Assembly: GCF_009768885.1 (NCBI RefSeq)
Contig: NZ_WSQA01000006.1
Span: forward strand, 186,001-250,000
Reading direction: 5' to 3'
DNA: 64,000 nucleotides
Origin: Sphingobacterium humi
Lineage (GTDB): Bacteria > Bacteroidota > Bacteroidia > Sphingobacteriales > Sphingobacteriaceae
Both the position numbers and the translations under genes were made by a program. The notes beneath the pieces were generated by a model, which saw only the letters and a list, made by a program, of their open reading frames with translations, was not told where the DNA came from and searched no databases. Shown here piece after piece: positions 17,611 through 26,741 of the stretch (its first letter is position 1; every line of letters starts with the position of its first letter).

Positions 17611-20600
17611 ATGAAAAAACACCTCCTCTTTTTCATGATGTTTTGCTGGTTGCCCCTATTCGCAATTGCGCAAGATAAAATCATAACGGGGACAGTTGTC
17701 GATGCCATTTCCAATAATAGCATCGCCGGCGTATCCGTTAAAACGCTTGCGGGCAACAATGCCGTACAAACCAATACAGATGGCAGCTACCGCATCAAAG
17801 TTCCGAACAACAGTACCGCCTTAATCTTTTCATTTATCGGCTATGCATCGCAGGAAATCAAAATAGCCGGCCACACCCAAATCAATGTACGTTTAGTGCC
17901 TACTTCAGATAACTTGGATGAGGTGTTGGTTGTAGGCTATGGCACTCAAATTAAGAAAGACTTAACCGGCGCGGTGACCAGCGTAAAGATGTCTGACCTG
18001 GAAGATGTTCCCTTAGCGACTATTGAAAGTGGCCTGCAGGGGCGCGCACCGGGCGTCTTTGTCAACAATAGCTCCGGCAAGCTGGGGCAAGCCTTACAGA
18101 TTCGCGTGCGTGGTATCTCCTCCATTTCTGCTGGCAGCCAGCCCTTATTCGTTATTGATGGGGTGCCTATTATCACCGATAAGATGGGTACCTATTTAGA
18201 GGCCGACAACCCGCTCGCTGCCATCAACCAAAACGATATAGAATCGATGGAAGTCTTAAGTGATGCCATGGCATCGGCCATATATGGTGCCCGTGCGTCC
18301 AATGGTGTAGTCATTATCACGACCAAAAAAGGAAAAGCTGGCAAAACAAAAATAGACCTCGGCCTCTACACGGGCTACAGCGATCCGACGAAGAAAGGAG
18401 AATTCTTAAATGCCAGTCAATACCGCGAGTTGTTAACCGCCTCGGTGACCAATGCCGGACTGCTGGGCCCTGACCCGGTAGAGCAGTACCCCGATATGGC
18501 TACCTTTTGGTCAAAACTAACTGGAACCAATGACTGGAATGAAAACACGAACAGCAATTGGGTAAATGAAGGCCTACAGCAGGGCAGCATTTATAATGCG
18601 AACCTCAGCGTATCCGGAGGGGATGAGAAGACGCGTTTTATTGCTTCTGGTGGCTATAACGACACCAAAGGCATCATCGTCAGCAATCGATTAAAACGAA
18701 CTTCAGGCCGCCTGGCCCTAGACCATAACGCCATGCCCTGGTTAGAAATTGGCGGTAGTATCAACATCAATAAATTAGATAACTACCGCATCGTCAGCGA
18801 CAATGCCTTCGCCAATCCGATGCAGCTGAATGCCCTGCCGCCAATTCAACCCATTCGCCTGGCCGACGGTGCCTTAAACAACCGCACCATCTATTATAAT
18901 AACCTCATTGATATTGAAGATGGTAAAAAGGTATCCAATACCTACCGCACCTTCGGAACAGCGTATGCTACAGCGAAATTAACCGATTACCTCAGCTTTA
19001 AAACAGAATATGGAATGGACTTCCAAAATATGGAAGAAGACTACTACCTCGGTGCTAGAACACAGAAGGGCGGAGAAACCAGTGGGTATGCCCTCAGTTA
19101 TCAAGCCCGATCCATCAATTTCAACAGCAATAACGTCCTTTCCTTCCAAAAAACATTTAACAGCATCCATCAGCTATCCGGCTTAGTGGGAATGGCCTAT
19201 CAGGAGGGACAATTAAGAACCACGGCAGCCGAAGGGAAATCTTTCCCCTCAGATAAGTTTATGAAAATAACATCCGCCGCCATCAAATCAGAATTAACAA
19301 GCTCGGAGGCTGAGAAATTTGCGTTTCTCTCCTACTTTGTCCGCGCCAATTACAAGCTGATGGATAAATACCTGTTGGAGGGTTCCATCCGCTGGGATGG
19401 CTCCAGCCGCTTCGGCGCAGATAATCGCTATGGCTCCTTTCCGGCCGCCGCTATTGGTTGGATCCTGTCCGAAGAAGACTTCCTGAAGGAAAGTCCGGTA
19501 TTAAACTTTTTGAAAATACGCGCCAGCTATGGGCTCACGGGCAACGCCAATATCCGCAACTTCGCGGCCATGACCTTATACCAAGGAGCCAATTATGCCG
19601 GAACCGCCGGAACCGTAGGCTATCAGCTCGGCGATCCACGCTTAAGTTGGGAGAGCACTAAATCAGGCAATATTGGGATAGACTTTACCTTTTTCCATAG
19701 CCGCTTATCCGGAAAAGTGGATGTCTACCGTAAAAAGACCTCCGACCTGCTTTTAAATATGCCCATTCCTTCCACCACGGGCTATTCTGATATTTACAAA
19801 AACATTGGCGACCTGGAGAACAAAGGGCTTGAAATTTCCCTCAACTCGAGAAACCTCATCGGTGAATTCCGTTGGTCTAGTTCCTTTAATATTTCCTGGA
19901 ACAAAAACAAAATCCTCCGATTGGTAGCTGGGCAACCCATCTATCCGGGCGACCGCTACCTCGGCCGCTTAGAAGAAGGAAAACCCTTTTCCTATTTCTA
20001 TGGAAAGGCCTATGCAGGTGTTGACCCCAATACCGGCGATGCACTCTATTACTTGGATGCCAGTAAAACAAGCAGCACCAGCATCTATTCAGAGGCGGCC
20101 GATCAATATGTTGGCGACCCGAACCCCGACTTCTACGGAGGATTTGGGAATACCTTTAGCTATAAAAACTTCGACCTCGATATCCAGACGCAGTTCGTAT
20201 ATGGCAATGATCTTTATAATGTAGCCGGCGTCTATCAATCGGCAAATGGCGATTACTTTGATAACCAAACCGTCGATCAGCTAAGCTATTGGAAGAACCC
20301 AGGCGACATTACGCAAATTCCTCGCCCCCACTTCGGCGCCTCCAATGGCACAAGGCCCTCTTCCCGTTATGTACAAGATGGATCCTATTTCCGTGTCAAA
20401 AACGTCGTCCTGGGCTATCGGCTGCCAGAAGCCATGGCGAAGCATTTAAAAATGCAAAATGCAAGGCTCTACGTGTCGGCAACTAACCCTTTTACTATAA
20501 CTAATTACGAAGGTTACGACCCGGAAATAAACGCCACCTTCACGGAAGATTTTCAATTGGGAACCGATTTTTACACCCCGCCACAAGCGCGTACCATCAC

Positions 20601-20625
20601 CTTTGGTATTCAAGTGGGATTTTAA
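17611..20625 (+). CDS. SusC/RagA-family TonB-linked outer-membrane transporter
   Basis: This 1004-residue protein imports a large substrate, usually a glycan or peptide, with its SusD partner. A signal peptide (1-21) is followed by a carboxypeptidase-D regulatory-like domain (about 23-100, starting ITGTVVDA). The TonB-box region is LDEVLVVGYGTQ. The plug (about 115-235) contains LQGRAPGVFV, IRVRGISSISAGSQPLFVIDG and the SusC signature ASAIYGARASNGVVIITTKKG. The beta barrel ends in an aromatic-rich strand RTITFGIQVGF. The next gene encodes SusD. No sigma/anti-sigma pair, hybrid sensor or glycosidase adjoins it, so the substrate is unknown. Confidence 0.95.
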   Translation: MKKHLLFFMMFCWLPLFAIAQDKIITGTVVDAISNNSIAGVSVKTLAGNNAVQTNTDGSYRIKVPNNSTALIFSFIGYASQEIKIAGHTQINVRLVPTSDNLDEVLVVGYGTQIKKDLTGAVTSVKMSDLEDVPLATIESGLQGRAPGVFVNNSSGKLGQALQIRVRGISSISAGSQPLFVIDGVPIITDKMGTYLEADNPLAAINQNDIESMEVLSDAMASAIYGARASNGVVIITTKKGKAGKTKIDLGLYTGYSDPTKKGEFLNASQYRELLTASVTNAGLLGPDPVEQYPDMATFWSKLTGTNDWNENTNSNWVNEGLQQGSIYNANLSVSGGDEKTRFIASGGYNDTKGIIVSNRLKRTSGRLALDHNAMPWLEIGGSININKLDNYRIVSDNAFANPMQLNALPPIQPIRLADGALNNRTIYYNNLIDIEDGKKVSNTYRTFGTAYATAKLTDYLSFKTEYGMDFQNMEEDYYLGARTQKGGETSGYALSYQARSINFNSNNVLSFQKTFNSIHQLSGLVGMAYQEGQLRTTAAEGKSFPSDKFMKITSAAIKSELTSSEAEKFAFLSYFVRANYKLMDKYLLEGSIRWDGSSRFGADNRYGSFPAAAIGWILSEEDFLKESPVLNFLKIRASYGLTGNANIRNFAAMTLYQGANYAGTAGTVGYQLGDPRLSWESTKSGNIGIDFTFFHSRLSGKVDVYRKKTSDLLLNMPIPSTTGYSDIYKNIGDLENKGLEISLNSRNLIGEFRWSSSFNISWNKNKILRLVAGQPIYPGDRYLGRLEEGKPFSYFYGKAYAGVDPNTGDALYYLDASKTSSTSIYSEAADQYVGDPNPDFYGGFGNTFSYKNFDLDIQTQFVYGNDLYNVAGVYQSANGDYFDNQTVDQLSYWKNPGDITQIPRPHFGASNGTRPSSRYVQDGSYFRVKNVVLGYRLPEAMAKHLKMQNARLYVSATNPFTITNYEGYDPEINATFTEDFQLGTDFYTPPQARTITFGIQVGF

Positions 20626-20640
20626 TTTAAGAACGACGTT

Positions 20641-22017
20641 ATGAACACGATTAAAAAAATAACATACGGATTGCTCTTCTTTTCCTTGGCGCTGGCTTCT
20701 TGTGCGGATAAGCTCAATATCAATCCGGAGAACGATATCTCTGCAGACCAAGCCCTAGAAACAGCCCACGACGTAAATAATGCCTTAGTTGGGGCCTATA
20801 CCATTATTGCCCGCGGCTCTTTATATGGCACCAACCTCATCATGATTCCCGACCTCTTAGCCAGTTCGGGCTATGTCAATTGGACGGGATCTTTCACCAC
20901 CTACCGCGATATTGCCCAGCAAGACATTATCGCCACCAACGAGGATGCCACCCGCACCTGGATGGATGCCTATCAGGCCATCAATGCCGCAAATGTGGTG
21001 ATGGGCGCTTTAAACGTATTGAGCAACGAGGATGAGAAAAAAATAGTCGAAGGGAAAGCCCTATTTATCCGCGGCCTTATGCATTTTGAACTGGTTCGCC
21101 TCTATGCCCTGCCCTATGATGCCGCCGGCAATAACAGCCAGTTAGGGGTACCTATTATGCTGGAGGGCAACAAAAATTACGATGAAGCAAAAAGCAAAGT
21201 CGCGCGGAACAGCGTAGCAGAAGTATACCAACGCGTGGAAACAGACTTGAAAGACGCCATAAATCGCTTGCAGCAATCGCCAGAGGATTACTATGCTGCC
21301 AAAGCCATGTTATGCCGGGTATACCTACAGGAAGGCAAATTTGAACAAGCCCGAACAGAAGCCCATGACATTATTAGCAACGGAGGCTATAGCCTTTCTA
21401 GCAGCATTGCCGGCCCTTTCCGTACCGGCGGTGCTAAGGAAAATGTCTTTGAAATAAAACAAACCGAACAAAGCAATGCCGGCACAGTAAACGATGGCTT
21501 AGCGACTTTTTATTCCAGCTTCCTAAGCAGCACCGGCGGGCTGGTTGGCCGTGCCGACCTCAATATTGTTAAGTCTTTTGCCGATAGCTACCTGCCAAAC
21601 GATAAGCGTAGAACAGAATTGATATACGATGGAACGGGGATTAAAGCAGGATTATTTAGCAAAAAATGGCTCAACTATTTCGACAACCTGCCTGTTATTC
21701 GATTGGCAGAACTGCACCTGATCCGTGCAGAATGCAACCTACGCTTAAACAGTAGCGTTGGAGAAACAGCACTTAAGGACGTCAACCTCATTCGCCGACG
21801 GGCGGGGATTCCTGACCTGCAACAGCTTAGCCTGCAAGATATCTTAAGTGAACGCGAGAAAGAACTCGCCTTTGAAGGTGTTCGTTTGCACGACCTGAAG
21901 AGAACAAAGCGAAATATGGGCAGTCTTCCCTACAACGCCGATAAGCTGGTATTCCCTATTCCCTACCGGGAAGTTTCTGTTAATGCCAACTTAAAACAAA
22001 ACCCCGGCTATCAATAG
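20641..22017 (+). CDS. SusD/RagB-family surface lipoprotein
   Basis: This 458-residue surface substrate-binding partner of SusC starts 15 bp downstream of susC. The lipoprotein signal ends at LASC (Cys about 21). The TPR-like N-terminal part contains TWMDAYQAINAANVVMGAL, and the C-terminal SusD signature is RLAELHLIRAECNLR with LSEREKELAFEGVRLHDLKR. At 458 residues it is on the short side for the family. A hairpin overlaps its stop codon. Confidence 0.93.
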   Translation: MNTIKKITYGLLFFSLALASCADKLNINPENDISADQALETAHDVNNALVGAYTIIARGSLYGTNLIMIPDLLASSGYVNWTGSFTTYRDIAQQDIIATNEDATRTWMDAYQAINAANVVMGALNVLSNEDEKKIVEGKALFIRGLMHFELVRLYALPYDAAGNNSQLGVPIMLEGNKNYDEAKSKVARNSVAEVYQRVETDLKDAINRLQQSPEDYYAAKAMLCRVYLQEGKFEQARTEAHDIISNGGYSLSSSIAGPFRTGGAKENVFEIKQTEQSNAGTVNDGLATFYSSFLSSTGGLVGRADLNIVKSFADSYLPNDKRRTELIYDGTGIKAGLFSKKWLNYFDNLPVIRLAELHLIRAECNLRLNSSVGETALKDVNLIRRRAGIPDLQQLSLQDILSEREKELAFEGVRLHDLKRTKRNMGSLPYNADKLVFPIPYREVSVNANLKQNPGYQ

Positions 22018-22022
22018 CCGGG
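22003..22022. other. hairpin overlapping the susD stop codon
   Basis: CCCGGCTA (22003-22010) pairs perfectly with TAGCCGGG (22015-22022) around TCAA, and the TAG stop is inside the stem. No T tract follows. It may mark the end of the transcript between convergent genes. Confidence 0.55.
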
Positions 22023-22031
22023 CCTGCATGC

Positions 22032-23387
22032 TTATAAAGCGAGAATCCATTGGGCCATATCTTTCATGACCTGCGGATTAAAGCTTTCTTCCAAATCTGC
22101 ATATTCCAAGTGCGAACCCGTTTTCGCCGTTTGAAACAGGTGGTTCAGGTTCGGATAGATGTTGATGTTATTCTTTGGGTTCTTGGGCAAATGATCGCTC
22201 AGGCTTTCCATATTCGCTGCCGCCGGCACCTGCACATCTTTCCCGCCGAAGGCCGCAAAAACAGGAATCTTAATCTTTTTGATAAAAGGAGTCGGATCGA
22301 TTTTCAAGAAATGTCGATACCAAGGTGTCACTAACACCGCCAATTCATCGCCAAAGCTTGCATTCTGACTCCCCGGCACGGTACTCATGTTCTTACGGAT
22401 AGCCTCAAAGGCCTTATCGGCTGGCAAAGGGCCTTTTGCAATGGCATAATTCTTCTTGATCAACTGCCGATCTTTCGCCGATAACTCTTGTCCTTGCGCA
22501 CGCATCACGGCTTCATTCTGCAACAGCATCAAGGAATCCATAGGCAAGGCTGGCCCAGCTAAATCCACGATAAAATTTAAGCCCGAAACGCCTTGTCCCG
22601 CTAAAATACTAGCGATCAATCCGCCTTCACTATGGCCAATAAAGCCCACCTTATTCCCGTTTACAGAACCCTGCTTGCGCAGAAACTCCAAAGCCGCCAG
22701 GGCATCCTTCCCAAAATCAGTCGTGGTCGCTTTGCTAAAGTCGCCGGTCGACTTGCCAATCCCACGATCGTCGTAGCGCAAAACCATCATCCCTTGCTTG
22801 GTTAAATAGTCGGCAATTACCTTAAATGGCTCATGGCCAAACATACTGGAATTGCGATCCTGGGGCCCGCTACCACTCAATAATACCACTGCGGGATAGT
22901 TTCCCGGCTCCGAAGGCATCGTCAGGGTACCGGACAACTTCACTTTATCCAAGGCATTTTCAAAACTCACTTCCTGCTGCTTATAAGCAACAGGTTCCTT
23001 TACTTCCTGTGGCCTGTTTAAGGCTTTTAGCGCGCCTTTGCTTAAATTCAGGTCGGCTAACATATTCCCTTGTTTTACCTTGCCTGTAATAGCCTGCTTA
23101 TCGGCCGATAATTTGCCGGCATAACGAATACCAAAGGTGCTTAACTCCGCATGTATTGAATCGCCATTGGCCACAATCTTGGTAAAGGGCATCTTTTGTT
23201 TACTTTGCATCGGGCTCTGCATGGTCCCTTCCCACTGCCCGTTATAGGTAAATTCAAATACGGTAGGCAACTTGATACCCTGCACTTCTAAAGTGCCCGA
23301 CCATTGTCCTTCGAACGATTGCGAACAGGCATGCAAGGAAAAACCTAAACTAATTAAGGTTAACAAGTAACAAGTAAACTTCATCAT
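22032..23387 (-). CDS. secreted alpha/beta hydrolase
   Basis: The 451-residue protein has a signal peptide (about 1-22). An N-terminal beta-rich domain (about 24-130, starting FEGQWSGTLEVQG) precedes an alpha/beta hydrolase domain with the nucleophile elbow GHSEGG, an acid in FGGKDVQVP and a catalytic His in NLNHLFQ. The oxyanion segment is LLSGSGPQDRN. It fits the S33-like serine hydrolase families that cleave esters or peptides. It is the last gene of a four-gene operon, and its ATG overlaps the upstream stop (ATGA). Confidence 0.87.
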   Translation of the reverse strand: MMKFTCYLLTLISLGFSLHACSQSFEGQWSGTLEVQGIKLPTVFEFTYNGQWEGTMQSPMQSKQKMPFTKIVANGDSIHAELSTFGIRYAGKLSADKQAITGKVKQGNMLADLNLSKGALKALNRPQEVKEPVAYKQQEVSFENALDKVKLSGTLTMPSEPGNYPAVVLLSGSGPQDRNSSMFGHEPFKVIADYLTKQGMMVLRYDDRGIGKSTGDFSKATTTDFGKDALAALEFLRKQGSVNGNKVGFIGHSEGGLIASILAGQGVSGLNFIVDLAGPALPMDSLMLLQNEAVMRAQGQELSAKDRQLIKKNYAIAKGPLPADKAFEAIRKNMSTVPGSQNASFGDELAVLVTPWYRHFLKIDPTPFIKKIKIPVFAAFGGKDVQVPAAANMESLSDHLPKNPKNNINIYPNLNHLFQTAKTGSHLEYADLEESFNPQVMKDMAQWILAL

Positions 23388-23968
23388 AAATATGGATTTG
23401 TAAATTTTAGGAGGCTATCCAACAACAGGGTTAACAACACGATGAGGATGACCTGATAGACCTTCTTGCTGTTCATGGCCAATTTCATGCCCAGCACCAG
23501 CAGGTGAAAAAAATAATAAAGCATGCCGATGGCAAAGAATCCGGCAATTCCTAACACGATAAGGTTTTGCTTGGGTACCGATTTCAATAAGATATCGCCT
23601 TCTAGAATGGCTTTCTCCACGGGCAGCAAGATATGGTTGGTCCAAGGGTTCAACAACACTAGGACAACCAATAACTGGGTAAAATTGGCGATCAGCACCA
23701 CATTAAACACATCTATAAATCGGGTTTTCGCATAAGATAACTTCCCAAATAGAAACATCAGCAAGCTTAAGGAAAACAAATTGATGGACTGATTAATCAG
23801 CACCTTCCAAAGGGGCTTTGCCGGCGCATGATGCAACTGCACAATACCATCGGCCACAAACTCCCATTGCCAACCCAACAGCACCATGGCAGCAAATATC
23901 AACAGGCCATAACTAAGCAGTTGCCGATCGGTGAGCTGTTCGAACGGATTGATAAATAGATTGATCAT
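23384..23968 (-). CDS. Yip1-like membrane protein
   Basis: The 194-residue protein has about five hydrophobic segments. The N-terminal pattern INLFINPFEQL precedes the first helix, as in bacterial Yip1-domain proteins. The function is unknown. It lies 5 bp after the PH-like gene and overlaps the hydrolase start by 4 bp, so it is tightly co-translated. Confidence 0.65.
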   Translation of the reverse strand: MINLFINPFEQLTDRQLLSYGLLIFAAMVLLGWQWEFVADGIVQLHHAPAKPLWKVLINQSINLFSLSLLMFLFGKLSYAKTRFIDVFNVVLIANFTQLLVVLVLLNPWTNHILLPVEKAILEGDILLKSVPKQNLIVLGIAGFFAIGMLYYFFHLLVLGMKLAMNSKKVYQVILIVLLTLLLDSLLKFTNPYL

Positions 23969-23973
23969 GCCGT

Positions 23974-24429
23974 TTATTTTTTATTGTATAGATAATAGTC
24001 CAATACTGCTTGAACTTCCGCAGGTTTTTGAGTCCCAATCAAATATTTTTTCCCCTGCTGCAGCTCAATCGCTAATCCTTTATTCCCTTGGGTCGTAAAG
24101 GCAATACCCTGCGAACCGAAGCGATAGCCCCATCCGCCATAATCGGATAAGCTATATCGCTTTAACTCGGCAGCGTGTATTTCTTCCCATCGAAAAAGCT
24201 TCTTACGAATAAAAGGCAAAAAATGAACCAATACGCCTTGCTCATCTATTACCGTTTGTAAACGGATAGAAAATAAGGCCGCAAAGACCAACAGCACAAT
24301 CCAAAAGGCGGGTGAATAAAGCAGTTTTTGGATGGGTTGCACCCCATAGGCCATGATACCTAAGGTAAGGAGCATAATGAGCAGGCTCCACTTACTCATA
24401 AATGATTGTGATTCTTTATAGACCTTCAT
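23974..24429 (-). CDS. membrane protein with a PH-like domain
   Basis: The 151-residue protein has two N-terminal helices (about 14-30 and 38-55). These are followed by a soluble beta-rich region with LQTVIDEQGVLVHFLPF, RWEEIHAAELKRYSL and IGTQKPAEVQAVLDYYL. That pattern resembles the bacterial PH-like domains found behind paired helices. No function is known. It sits between the DUF2089 regulator (12 bp upstream) and the Yip1-like gene. Confidence 0.6.
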   Translation of the reverse strand: MKVYKESQSFMSKWSLLIMLLTLGIMAYGVQPIQKLLYSPAFWIVLLVFAALFSIRLQTVIDEQGVLVHFLPFIRKKLFRWEEIHAAELKRYSLSDYGGWGYRFGSQGIAFTTQGNKGLAIELQQGKKYLIGTQKPAEVQAVLDYYLYNKK

Positions 24430-24441
24430 GCGTTACGGCAA

Positions 24442-24702
24442 TTAAAATGATTTCAACTTCTCGATTAATTCGTCCAATTTATTACGTACTGTAGGGTAAC
24501 TTTTCCCCATTTTATTGGCCATTTCCTTTAAGCTGCCAGAATTCAGGAGAAACTCCAGTACAAACTCTTGCTCCTCGGGCTCCAAACGCATCAAGGCGGG
24601 GAAATTAAACTTCCCAGACACCTCGGTATGGCAGGATGAACAGCTTAATTTCACCACAGCCATCTCGGTATCGCAAGCCGGACAATGAATTGGAAACTTC
24701 AT
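24442..24702 (-). CDS. DUF2089-type zinc-ribbon/HTH regulator
   Basis: The protein has 86 residues from the ATG at 24702. The frame is open far upstream, but that part is A/T-rich promoter DNA. The N terminus is a four-cysteine zinc ribbon (CPACDTEM, CSSCHTEV). The C terminus is a helix-turn-helix (LKEMANKMGKSYPTVRNKLDELIEKL). It is the first gene of the operon with the PH-like, Yip1-like and hydrolase genes, which it may regulate. Confidence 0.8.
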   Translation of the reverse strand: MKFPIHCPACDTEMAVVKLSCSSCHTEVSGKFNFPALMRLEPEEQEFVLEFLLNSGSLKEMANKMGKSYPTVRNKLDELIEKLKSF

Positions 24703-24734
24703 ATTGTTAAAGTGTTTCTTAATATTGTTAATAT

Positions 24735-24765
24735 CAAATTTAATAAAATTAAAACAAACTTGCAA
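24735..24765 (-). promoter_or_regulatory. promoter of the DUF2089 operon
   Basis: Minus-strand TTG at 24765-24763, a 20-bp spacer and TAAATTTG at 24742-24735 match the Bacteroidota -33/-7 pattern. The leader would be about 25 nt. Confidence 0.55.
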
Positions 24766-24810
24766 TATAGCACTGTAAAAACAATCCGCAGACCTCAATG
24801 CACAATTTTG

Positions 24811-24819
24811 TATATTTGC
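24811..24819 (+). promoter_or_regulatory. -7 box of the plsC promoter
   Basis: TATATTTGC matches TAnnTTTG and ends 16 bp before the plsC ATG, so the transcript would have a very short leader. No -33 box is obvious. Confidence 0.55.
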
Positions 24820-24835
24820 ACAATTTAAATTTATC

Positions 24836-25591
24836 ATGAGAAAAGTTTTAGGAATTATCCTGACCCCCATATTTTACCTATGTTTTGCCCTATCGCTCTT
24901 GATTTTCCACCCCATTCAGTGGTTATGCTTGAAATTAGGTGGCTATAAGGCGCATAAAAGAAGTGTAGATATCTTAAACGGTTTATTGGTTGCCTGCAAC
25001 TATACCCTCTTCAATCGGACACGTTTTATCGACAATAAAAACCTACCATTGGGTAAACCGATTGTGTTTGTGGCCAATCACCAAAGCACTTATGATATCC
25101 CCCCATTGATTTACTTTTTACGCCGTTTCCATGGCAAGTTCATCTCCAAAATTGAGTTGATGACGGCCAATATCCCGAGTATTTCCTTCAATTTAAAGCA
25201 CGGTGGGGCGGCAAATATAGACCGTAAGGATCCGAAGCAATCTATTGCCGAGATTTTGAAACTGGCCAACAACATGAAGCAGAACCATTGGTCGGCCTTT
25301 ATTTTTCCGGAGGGCACCCGTACGAAAACAGGCTTAATGAAATCTTTTTCTGTAGGGGGCATTGCCACCCTCATCAAGAAGAATCCGGATGCTTTGGTAG
25401 TCCCTATCGTTATTAATGGTTCTTACAAGATGGTGCAATGGGGCATGTTTCCCTTACGTCCCTTTACCTCCATGTCTTGGGAAGTGTTGGACCCGATTGA
25501 TACCAGCGGTTTGAACCCGGAAGAAATTGTAAAAAAAGCGGAAGATTTAATTCGTGCGAAGGTTATTGAAGAAAAAGCAAAAGCTATTTAA
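24836..25591 (+). CDS. plsC: 1-acyl-sn-glycerol-3-phosphate acyltransferase
   Basis: This 251-residue membrane-associated acyltransferase converts lysophosphatidate to phosphatidate. The HX4D motif is His82-Asp87 (NHQSTYD), and the phosphate-binding motif is FPEGTR at 157-162. A hydrophobic N-terminal segment (about 5-28) anchors it. Its last 8 bases overlap the end of the convergent glycosyltransferase gene. Confidence 0.92.
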   Translation: MRKVLGIILTPIFYLCFALSLLIFHPIQWLCLKLGGYKAHKRSVDILNGLLVACNYTLFNRTRFIDNKNLPLGKPIVFVANHQSTYDIPPLIYFLRRFHGKFISKIELMTANIPSISFNLKHGGAANIDRKDPKQSIAEILKLANNMKQNHWSAFIFPEGTRTKTGLMKSFSVGGIATLIKKNPDALVVPIVINGSYKMVQWGMFPLRPFTSMSWEVLDPIDTSGLNPEEIVKKAEDLIRAKVIEEKAKAI

Positions 25592-26741
25592 CGCTTCTAC
25601 CCTTCCAATCGTATTTACCCACATTCCCTAAAATACCGATATAAACCAGGTAAACGGAATGCAAAACGCTCAACATCGGGAGGTTGAACAACAAGGCTCG
25701 GCGGCCCGCAAAGCGCAGCACCGGGTATAAGAAAGCTAATTCTACCCCTATCTTCATCAGCACAGACAGTAGGATTAGTTTTTGGGCATCCAGATCGGCC
25801 CAGCAAAAGCAAAGTACATTGGCGACCAAGGCCAGGTTAAACAACCAAATAGACACCCCTAACACCACCACGCGTTTATCTTTATATTTGGTACTCTTTG
25901 AGGCCCAGCGACGGCGTTGATTAATAAAAGCAGCAAGATTTTCTTTCGCATCGGTATACACCATCGCTTCCTGCGCTTTACAGAAGCCTATGCGGTCGGC
26001 ATATTTTTCGGCAACCTTATGCAAGAGCAATTCATCGTCGCCTGACGCTAAATCATCAATCCCTTTAAAGCCTCCCATTTCAAAAAATACAGATTTTCTG
26101 TAGGCCAGATTCGCACCATTGCAGGTGGTGGGGTTCCCATTCCCAATTCCGGCGGCTCCCAAGCCAATCAGATAGAGAAACTCCAGCGTCTGTAGGCGTT
26201 CGAAATAAGATTTCTCTTCGTTATAACTTACCGGACTGGACACCATATACAAATCATTGGCTTCCATAAAATGGACAATGGTCGATAGCCATTGTGGCCC
26301 CATGCGGCAATCTGCATCAGTGGTGATAATAATCTCACCTTCCGACGCATCAATGGCTTTGGCGATGGCAAATTTCTTATAGGAATTCAGTTTAGATCCC
26401 TCATCCAATTGAATGAGTTTAACGCCACGGTCGGCATAACTGCTGATGATTTCACCCGTACGGTCTGTAGAATGATCGTCAATCACGATAATTTCCAATA
26501 ATTCCTTCGGGAAGTCCTGCGCCATCAGGCAGTCTAAGGTTCGCCCTATATTCTGTTCTTCATTACGTGCCGCAATAATAACGCTGACACTGCTGTGCAC
26601 ATCCACCAGCTTTGTCTTTATCACCGGCAGCTTCATCCAGCCGGCCCGCATGTAAAGCACTAGCACCACGTAAACGATGCACATAATAAAAAGAAACAAA
26701 CTAAGACTTGTTATCACTGATGTAATTGACGTTAAAGACAA
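25584..26741 (-). CDS. family 2 glycosyltransferase, membrane-bound
   Basis: This 385-residue processive-type GT2 enzyme has an N-terminal helix (about 12-32). The GT-A domain contains SVIIAARNEEQNIGRTL, VIDDHSTDRT, the DxD-like ITTDADCRMG and the acceptor-site motif QRRRWASKS. About three C-terminal helices follow. The sugar is unknown. The chosen start overlaps the upstream UPF0104 gene by 41 bp. A start at Met20 (26684) avoids the overlap but truncates the first helix. The pair probably forms an operon acting on a lipid-linked or envelope glycan. Confidence 0.87.
   Translation of the reverse strand: MSLTSITSVITSLSLFLFIMCIVYVVLVLYMRAGWMKLPVIKTKLVDVHSSVSVIIAARNEEQNIGRTLDCLMAQDFPKELLEIIVIDDHSTDRTGEIISSYADRGVKLIQLDEGSKLNSYKKFAIAKAIDASEGEIIITTDADCRMGPQWLSTIVHFMEANDLYMVSSPVSYNEEKSYFERLQTLEFLYLIGLGAAGIGNGNPTTCNGANLAYRKSVFFEMGGFKGIDDLASGDDELLLHKVAEKYADRIGFCKAQEAMVYTDAKENLAAFINQRRRWASKSTKYKDKRVVVLGVSIWLFNLALVANVLCFCWADLDAQKLILLSVLMKIGVELAFLYPVLRFAGRRALLFNLPMLSVLHSVYLVYIGILGNVGKYDWKGRSVK

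Noticed and set aside
24703-24870. N-terminal extension of the DUF2089 protein
   Set aside because: It covers the divergent promoter region with both -7 boxes, and the zinc ribbon begins at the ATG at 24702.
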